A DNA stretch of 64,000 bases, taken from positions 19,962,197 through 20,026,196 of the forward strand of contig NC_135218.1 of NCBI RefSeq assembly GCF_052324685.1, in the 5' to 3' direction. Position 1 is the stretch's first letter. Each line of letters begins with the position of its first letter. The notes under the pieces were generated by a model. It worked only from the letters and a program-made list of their open reading frames with translations. It did not search any database and was not told the origin of the DNA. A program made the translations under genes and the position numbers. Positions 57,385-64,000 of the stretch are shown here, piece after piece. This DNA is from Brachyhypopomus gauderio (lineage: Eukaryota; Chordata; Actinopteri; Gymnotiformes; Hypopomidae).

Positions 57385-57870
57385 TGTAGCGCACCGGTGA
57401 AATGAGCAAACATGGCGATGAGTTGCGGATGAGCCGCATTTTTTGGGTGGCCGCCTCCTTTGTTTTCGCATCGATGGCATGTTGTGCACGGTGCATGAAC
57501 CTCGCGATAGTGGCGCGTGCAGAACCGGTGCGTGACGCCAGTGTAAAGGTTACACGCACAGGCGTGGACGACACCGCGAGACGCACTGCGGAGGCGGGAG
57601 AGGACCGATCTTAAAACATGAGCAGTTCGGGCTTAATTAAGCGTAATTTTGGATAATGCTGGAGATTAACGAAGGTCGGATATCTGCGGGTCTGAGTGGC
57701 GCTGCGCCGGCGGTGTGCTGTTACTTCACAAACTGTCTTCATGAGTGTCCGAAGTCGCGGCGGCACCAGTGAAGTTTGGACGGACCGCCATCTTTGCGTC
57801 TCTGAGTCCAGGCCTAGTGTTCCACCTACAGACATCCGCGCCTGGGCTCCATAAAGAAGGTAATCCTGCA
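57385..57870. promoter_or_regulatory. CpG-rich region, possible promoter
   Basis: High CpG density with the sequence ending in CATAAAGAAG before a donor-like GTAATC near 57859. It could be the first exon and promoter of a gene on the + strand that continues beyond the 42-bp repeat array, but no coding content supports this. Confidence 0.35.
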
Positions 57871-58015
57871 TATTTACACCCTTCAGCTTGAAGTATCGTC
57901 GACTGTGCTAGATGATTACAAATAAAATCTGAAATTTGACAAGAGCGTGACCAGGTCCGAAGCCCCTGTGGAGAAATATCACAGCTAGCGAGTTAGCAGC
58001 GATGTGTCGATATCG

Positions 58016-58872
58016 CACAACTAACACTCACAATCACCTCACATTACTACAGCTAAACACAACTAACACTCACAATCACCTCACATTACTACAGCTAAAC
58101 ACAACTAACACTCACAATCACCTCACATTACTACAGCTAAACACAACTAACACTCACAATCACCTCACATTACTACAGCTAAACACAACTAACACTCACA
58201 ATCACCTCACATTACTACAGCTAAACACAACTAACACTCACAATCACCTCACATTACTACAGCTAAACACAACTAACACTCACAATCACCTCACATTACT
58301 ACAGCTAAACACAACTAACACTCACAATCACCTCACATTACTACAGCTAAACACAACTAACACTCACAATCACCTCACATTACTACAGCTAAACACAACT
58401 AACACTCTCAATCACCTCACATTACTACAGCTAAACACAACTAACACTCACAATCACCTCACATTACTACAGCTAAACACAACTAACACAATCACCTCAC
58501 ATTACTACAGCTCAACACAACTAACACTCACAATCACCTTACATTACTACAGCTAAACACAACTAACACTCTCAATCACCTCACATTACTACAGGTAAAC
58601 ACAACTAACACTCACAATCACCTCACATTACTACAGCTAAACACAACTAACACTCACATTACTACAGCTAAACACAACTAACACTCACATTACTACAGCT
58701 AAACACAACTAACACTCACATTACTACAGCTAAACACAACTAACACTCACATTACTACAGCTAAACACAACTAACACTCACATTACTACAGCTAAACACA
58801 ACACTCACCTCACATTACTACAGCTAAACACAACTAACACTCACCTCACATTACTACAGCTAAACACAACTT
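58016..58872. repeat. 42-bp minisatellite, about 20 copies
   Basis: Units contain AACACAACTAACACTCACAA and CACATTACTACAGCTA in strict 42-base steps from 58016 to about 58640. After that, shortened 27-28 bp units lacking the AATCACCTC segment take over. The 184-codon open frame across it is an artefact of the unit length being a multiple of three. Confidence 0.96.
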
Positions 58873-58889
58873 GAGTAGATGAGTTGGCC

Positions 58890-59345
58890 TTTCAAAGTTC
58901 GTTTTTAGTTCCTGTCTGTGTCGAGTTGTCTGTTACTTTAGTGTAATGTCGACGGGTTACTTGTTTAGAGTCGGTAACCGAACTAGCTTCGTCACGGAGG
59001 AAACGTTAGCAGCTTCGCTCGAGACCGCACGATAACCGAAACCGATTTACACGCGCAGTCGTACAGGGAAAAAAAACTAGTCAGATGCTGTAGCTAAATA
59101 ACACATTATTTATTGCTCCTGAAAAGGTTTGACGTTTACATTTTACGGTTAAAAACATTTCTGACAAGTTGTGGGAAGCTTTTCCGTTCCCCTTAACGTA
59201 GTTGCTGGTCAGCTCGAGCAGCAGAGACCGAGTCTTAACGTCTCGAGCGCGTTAAACACGGAAAACTCAGCTAACCGCAACTAACCGCCTGTCTAGAGCC
59301 ATCATGCTGGATCACATCGTGAGTCTATTATTGTACATACCGAAA
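58890..59345 (+). promoter_or_regulatory. CpG-rich region with a candidate first coding exon
   Basis: CpG-rich DNA leads to ATGCTGGATCACATC at 59304-59318, followed at once by a consensus donor GTGAGT. If real, this is a first exon encoding MLDHI of a gene running off the right of the window. I do not recognise the product and found no following exon in the remaining 4.6 kb. Confidence 0.3.
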
Positions 59346-59349
59346 CTAG

Positions 59350-61430
59350 ACAATTCGCAGTGTTGATCGTATTTTTTGTTTCTGATCTTTCATGCCACAC
59401 ATACTGATATTTCTAACCAATAGCAGTGGCGGTTCAGCTGGGGCCCTACACAACATTTCACATAGGGCCACTCCACCAGTGTTCATGGCCGTTAGTTCAG
59501 TGACCAAGACCAACCAGACTGGCTGGTTATTAAGTGTTAATACAAATACAGTATCTACTGTACTAGCTTATACGATCTGTCTGCTGGTTAGACTAGCCTA
59601 GCTACGCTGGCAAGTCACCTGCCGGTGTCGCCAAACCAAGTGACAAATTCAGCTTTCACACTGTCGTTGCAAAGTTTGCATATTGCTACTGCTGTAGTTT
59701 AATGTTTGTCAACCATCAGGGGGGGGGGGGGCGCCCACTGGAAGTGGTCCCCAAACCTTTACCTGGTGATGAGCAGCACTTCTGTCCCCATTTTTACAGT
59801 TGTTATTCATCTTTGATTGGTCAGCAATTGAAAAATTCATTTGCATATTTTCAACAAAAATTTACTGATTGTTCAAGTAGACTCAAAAAGGTGTTGTTTT
59901 GGAGGAAATCATATTACTGACATTTCAGTGATTTATTTAGGAACCTGTAATAAATAAATAATAAGAGACATTTAGAAATATGCAGATTTCTATTGGTAGG
60001 AAGTGAGTTAACCCTGTAGATCTCCAAGGATTGTGTTTTCATCCCTTTTTCATGCATAAACACTTTAAACCTATCACCCATACAGGGTCTGTAAACCCAG
60101 AGCCGGCCCAAGGCATACTCAAATTATGCAGACGCTTAGGGCAGCCATGCTACCAGGAGGCCCCCAAGAGCACCAAGCTATCATGAAGGTTGTATGGGGG
60201 GGCAAATGAAATTCTGCTTAGGGCCCCTAAAGGCTTGGGCCATGCGTAAAACCAGTCGTGCTGCTTACAGGGTTTCCTGTAAACTCACCACCCTGCTTTT
60301 CCTAATGTTACCATAAGATAAAATGCTTAAAATAAAGAGGAACTAAGAAGGGTACAGCCCCAGCCTGATGGAGCATTAACCGGAGGCATTTGCAGTGTAG
60401 CTCCTGTCTGAGGTCCATGTATAGCATCTGTTGGGGTCTGATGTGAACATAACCAAGCACTGCCCTTTGGCCACCTGCGTCACTAGTTCAGTGGCTACAG
60501 ATCAGCAAGATAATGGGACCAGAACAGCACCAGTTTTGCTGGTCAATAACTTTTTCTTTTAATGTGTTGGAAAAATGCGGCACCATTCTAGACGTTGGCA
60601 CTGTTGAGTTTAAAAGCGCTGGGTGAGACGTTTCCCGAGTGCTCCTTCTGTGTGCATACTGATGCCAGGTCCCCCTGTGAGAGAGGCACTTTAATTGTGC
60701 ATTATGGACTTGTGAAGTTTCTAATAATGAAATATAGAGTATAGTGATCAGTTAGCCTTATGCAGAAGAGATTGTACTATATGGTTACTGCTGGTCTTAT
60801 TTCAGTGGTTGTATAGGATGAAAATAGCAGATCGCTGAAGTAACTGCTCCTTCGGTGTGTCATTTGAATCCTGAAGTACACAGCCAAAGTTTCTCTTTCT
60901 AGATACGTTGTTTAGTATGTGTTTAGTATGCACTGGGGCAGCTGTATCTTGACTAGTGAGTAGCGTGTTAGTTCAAGCCCCCCAGGTTGCCAGTGCTGGG
61001 TGCAGGAGCAGGTTAATCTTCAAATGCTCAAATTATATTCTGTTATAAAGCTGCTTTGGACAAAAATATATGTTACATTCCATAAACATGTAAAATAGCT
61101 GTTCAGGGATTCAGAGTGAGTGTGTGTGTGTAGGTGATTTTGCTTCTGCTCTGATGACCTTCATATCCACTACTAGAGTTGCATGAGGCATCAAAAGTTT
61201 GATGCTTTTCAATACTACAGTATAGCAAATGATTTGATTATGTAGCATCTGATGTTTTCAATGATGAACATAGCCTAAGGCTCTGAATCGGTACTCTGGA
61301 TAAGCGAGTCACATTGCGCATGCTAATTTGACTCAGATGGGTGACACATGAGCCAGTTGGCTCGAGCGGCGAGTCGGCAGTAACCTTGTTAACTTGGTAG
61401 CATAGCTAGAGCAAGAACAGATGATGTCCT
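59350..61430. other. Gene-free stretch with probable old transposon remnants
   Basis: A poly-G run lies at 59719-59732. The segment at 60100-60245 (AAGGCATACTC ... TGCTTAGGGCCCCTAAAGG) resembles dispersed fish repeats but has no clear ends. No coding exon was recognised. Confidence 0.4.
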
Positions 61431-61433
61431 GTC

Positions 61434-61625
61434 ATGTCCACGGGCCCAAGGAGTCATGTCTGGACTTACCTTGCCTACATCGCTGATAAAGATGGCCAGC
61501 CAACAGGTTCAGTAAAACCAGTATGCAAAAGGTGTTGTGAATCTCTCCACTGCAAAGTGGGTAACACCAGCCACTTGGTTAAGCATTTGGCACCCTGTAA
61601 ACCTGATCTGTACAAAAAGATCTGA
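61434..61625 (+). pseudogene. hAT transposase BED-finger fragment
   Basis: A 63-codon open frame has RSHVWTYLAYIADKDG, then VCKRC and HLVKHL, spaced as in the BED-type zinc finger (C-x2-C ... H-x3-5-H) found at the N-terminus of hAT transposases and ZBED proteins. It stops right after LYKKI, with no downstream dimerisation or catalytic region in frame, so it is a decayed fragment. No paired hAT ends around it were identified. Confidence 0.75.
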
Positions 61626-62029
61626 AAAGATGACTGCTTAGCAAAGATGAAGGCTGCACTGGAGAGTGATTTGTAAGTGATTAGTAATATGTTCTGTTGA
61701 GAATGTAACTGAGATGAGTGAATCACTCGTCTCGTCATGTGAGCTCATGATACTCCATGTGTTCATGTTTCCATTGCAATTAATCAAGCATGTAGCCACC
61801 TACTAATTTGATACATTTCATGTGGGTTAATTTGGACTAAAATACTGGTGTTTAAAACTGAGTACTGGGTGAACAGTTTAATCTCTGATTGTGAATATTC
61901 TTCTTCTAACCCTTTGTTTTACTCAGTAATTTGTCCTGTCAGGCTACTGTTACTTCTGTGCTATACACACAAAATGTGGCAAAGACTCCAAACCTTCCGG
62001 GCTAAACAGAGCGGTCTGGGGCTCTGTTA

Positions 62030-62960
62030 CAATGTACATGCGTGTAGGATGGGCTTTGTTACCATGGTCACGTGTACAGGAGGGGCTTTGTTACCATGGT
62101 CACGTGTGCAGGAGGGGGCTTTGTTACCATGGTCACGTGTGCAGGAGGGGCTCTGTTACAATGTACACGTGTGCAGGAGGGGCTCTGTTACCATGTTCAC
62201 GTGTGTAAGAGGGGCTCTGTTACCATGTTCACGTGTGTAAGAGGGGCTCTGTTACCATGTTCACGTGTGTAAGAGGGGCTTTGTTACAATGGTCACGTGT
62301 ACAGGAGGGGCTTTGTTACCATGGTCACGTGTGCAGGAGGGGCTCTGTTACAATGTACACGTGTGCAGGAGGGGCTCTGTTACCATGTATACGTGTGCAG
62401 GAGGGGCTTTGTTACAATGGTCACGTGTACAGGAGGGGCTTTGTTACCATGGTCACGTGTGCAGGAGGGGCTCTGTTACAATGTACACGTGTGCAGGAGG
62501 AGCTCTGTTACCATGGTCACGTGTGCAGGAGGGGCTTTGTTACAATGGTCACGTGTACAGGAGGGGCTTTGTTACCATGGTCACGTGTGCAGGAGGGGCT
62601 CTGTTACAATGTACACGTGTGCAGGAGGGGCTCTGTTACCATGTACACGTGTGTAGGAGGGGCTCTGTTACCATGTACACGTGTGTAAGAGGGGCTCTGT
62701 TACCATGTACACGTGTGTAGGAGGAGCTCTGTTGCAATGGACACGCGTGTAGGAGGGGCTCTGTTGCAATGGACACGCGTGTAGGAGGGGCTCTGTTGCA
62801 ATGGACACGCGTGTAGGAGGGGCTCTGTTGCAATGGACACGCGTGTAGGAGGGGCTCTCTACAACGGTCACGCGTGTAGCATTGGATCTGCTAGAATGGT
62901 CACGTTTGTAGGCGGGGCTCTTGTTACCATGTTCACGTTTGTAGGAGGGGCTCTGGTGAA
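62030..62960. repeat. 32-bp minisatellite with a CACGTG motif in most copies
   Basis: Roughly 28 units contain GGGGCTCTGTTACCATG followed by TTCACGTGTG or TACACGTGTG. About twenty copies carry the E-box CACGTG; the last few (62741-62870) carry CACGCGTG instead. Overlapping long open frames on both strands are repeat artefacts. Confidence 0.95.
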
Positions 62961-62978
62961 CTGGAACTCTATTTATGT

Positions 62979-63952
62979 TAGGGGTGTATTCAACTAAGGA
63001 TTTTCATAGTCAAATCTGATTCGTCAGCTTTTCCCTTTAGTCGACTAATAGTCGATTAATGGTTTTATTTTATTTTTTTATTTAGAACACCTTAAACGGG
63101 ATCCCGTTCTCATTCAGGACTTTTTTCCTCTTCAAAGTAAAAACCTAAAACACTCAGATAAATGAATAAACACGGTTGTTTGGCTTTATTCAGCTTTTGT
63201 TTATTTACTTATTAATTTTTTTATGAAACGTTAGAGAACATTAACCGTCAGTGCGCATTGCGCATATCGAACTGTCAGACAGGCACTGTGCAAAATGTCA
63301 AAAACATTTAAAATAAAATATGCCTGCCTGAAAATATAAATAATTGCCACACAACAGCAAAAAAATACAAGGAAAGGTTAAAGTAACGGGGTTTAAAAGC
63401 AAACAACAGCAAAAAATGTTTATAGGCCTACTTGCCGAGATGCACCGCGACGAGACGACACGACTGAAACGACAAACGTTTTTTTTCGCCTTACACGTTT
63501 TAAATGGTATGCCATGTTGGTTGTTGTCGTGCGAAATGAAAGACGTTGATGACATAACTTGCACTTTACTTTGTTTGATTCATCTTTTTTCAAAATACTT
63601 TTGAAGTTTTTAAGTAGGCAGTTTTTTAGCAGGTGCTGCGCGTATTCTGTAGCGTATTCAGCTCCGCTCGTTTGGATTGTGCAACAGCAGGGTGTGATTT
63701 ATTAATGTGTAGTAAGGAAGATGCCTATTGGTAATGCGCAAACATCATTTAAAAATATTTATTAACAGAAATTAGGATGATTTTATTTGACAAAAGGCTA
63801 TATATAACGAAAACAAAGACATTTCATGTAACAACTAATGCTTAGCTGCATCCTTGGGCACCCCCATGCAGTTAGAATGGTACATTCGACTATGACGTTC
63901 ATAGTCGACTAGGGGGTATAGTCGAATCAGCGACTATTGCAGGTCACCCCTA
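62979..63952. mobile_element. Complete non-autonomous hAT element, 974 bp
   Basis: The ends are TAGGGGTG at 62979 and CACCCCTA ending at 63952, with an exact 8-bp duplication ATTTATGT at 62971-62978 and 63953-63960. Subterminal GTCGACTAATAGTCGATTAA motifs occur near both ends (about 63039 and 63900). There is no transposase; an 86-codon frame at 63344-63604 is unlike any known protein. Its left duplication abuts the 32-bp minisatellite. Confidence 0.92.
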
Positions 63953-64000
63953 ATTTATGTATGAAATAAATTTATATTTCTGCATTAATATTCAATACGT

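Noticed and set aside
58002..58556. 184-codon frame of Thr-Asn-Thr-His-Asn-His-Leu repeats
   Set aside because: Produced by the 42-bp tandem repeat; no flanking gene structure.
62030..62870. Overlapping Cys-rich frames resembling short secreted repeat proteins
   Set aside because: Several frames on both strands are open at once over a 32-bp minisatellite, so none carries coding signal.

Overview
The window is nuclear DNA from a teleost fish. Its genes are split by GT-AG introns and carry vertebrate-specific paralogue signatures. The gaps hold dinucleotide repeats, Tc1/mariner and hAT transposons, tRNA-derived SINEs and an LTR retrotransposon, a mix typical of fish. I cannot name the species.

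Three protein-coding genes could be traced exon by exon with all splice phases consistent. (1) unc50, + strand, non-coding exon ending at 7604 and CDS 8944-10264, 257 aa. (2) slc25a12 (aralar1/AGC1, mitochondrial aspartate/glutamate carrier), + strand, CDS 11498-36856, 18 exons, 678 aa. (3) dync1i2 (cytoplasmic dynein-1 intermediate chain 2), - strand, CDS 47808-39015, 16 coding exons, 610 aa. slc25a12 and dync1i2 lie tail to tail, as they do in human 2q31. Their candidate polyadenylation signals sit within about 100 bases of each other near 38.1 kb. From memory, unc50 lies elsewhere on human chromosome 2, so its place next to slc25a12 may be fish-specific.

Layout: 1-7.4 kb holds no recognised gene, but has microsatellites, two telomere-like minisatellites and a DNA transposon with a hAT MITE nested inside it. 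7.4-10.6 kb is unc50. 11.4-38.1 kb is slc25a12; its intron 6 (13.4 kb) is almost entirely a 24-bp minisatellite array bracketed by hAT-like terminal inverted repeats. Other slc25a12 introns carry two Tc1-like elements and a 1-kb element with a 6-bp target duplication. 38.1-48.2 kb is dync1i2, whose introns hold SINEs and several minisatellites. 49.5-51.0 kb is a nearly complete but coding-degraded Tc1/mariner element. 52.2-54.7 kb is a young LTR retrotransposon with identical-looking LTRs and no polymerase. It carries one long unidentified acidic reading frame broken by a single stop, and it sits 8 bases inside an intron of an unidentified candidate split gene on the - strand. 57.4-59.3 kb is CpG-rich with a 42-bp repeat array and a possible first exon. 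61.4-64.0 kb has a hAT BED-finger fragment, a 32-bp array carrying about twenty CACGTG motifs and a complete hAT MITE.

The genes do not form a pathway: one is a Golgi-associated membrane protein, one a mitochondrial carrier and one a dynein subunit. I found no convincing new biological system. The most unusual signals are the giant minisatellite apparently grown inside a hAT element, TG-repeat tracts directly abutting several slc25a12 acceptors, an exon end copied into intronic CA repeats in dync1i2, and the unidentified LTR-element protein.
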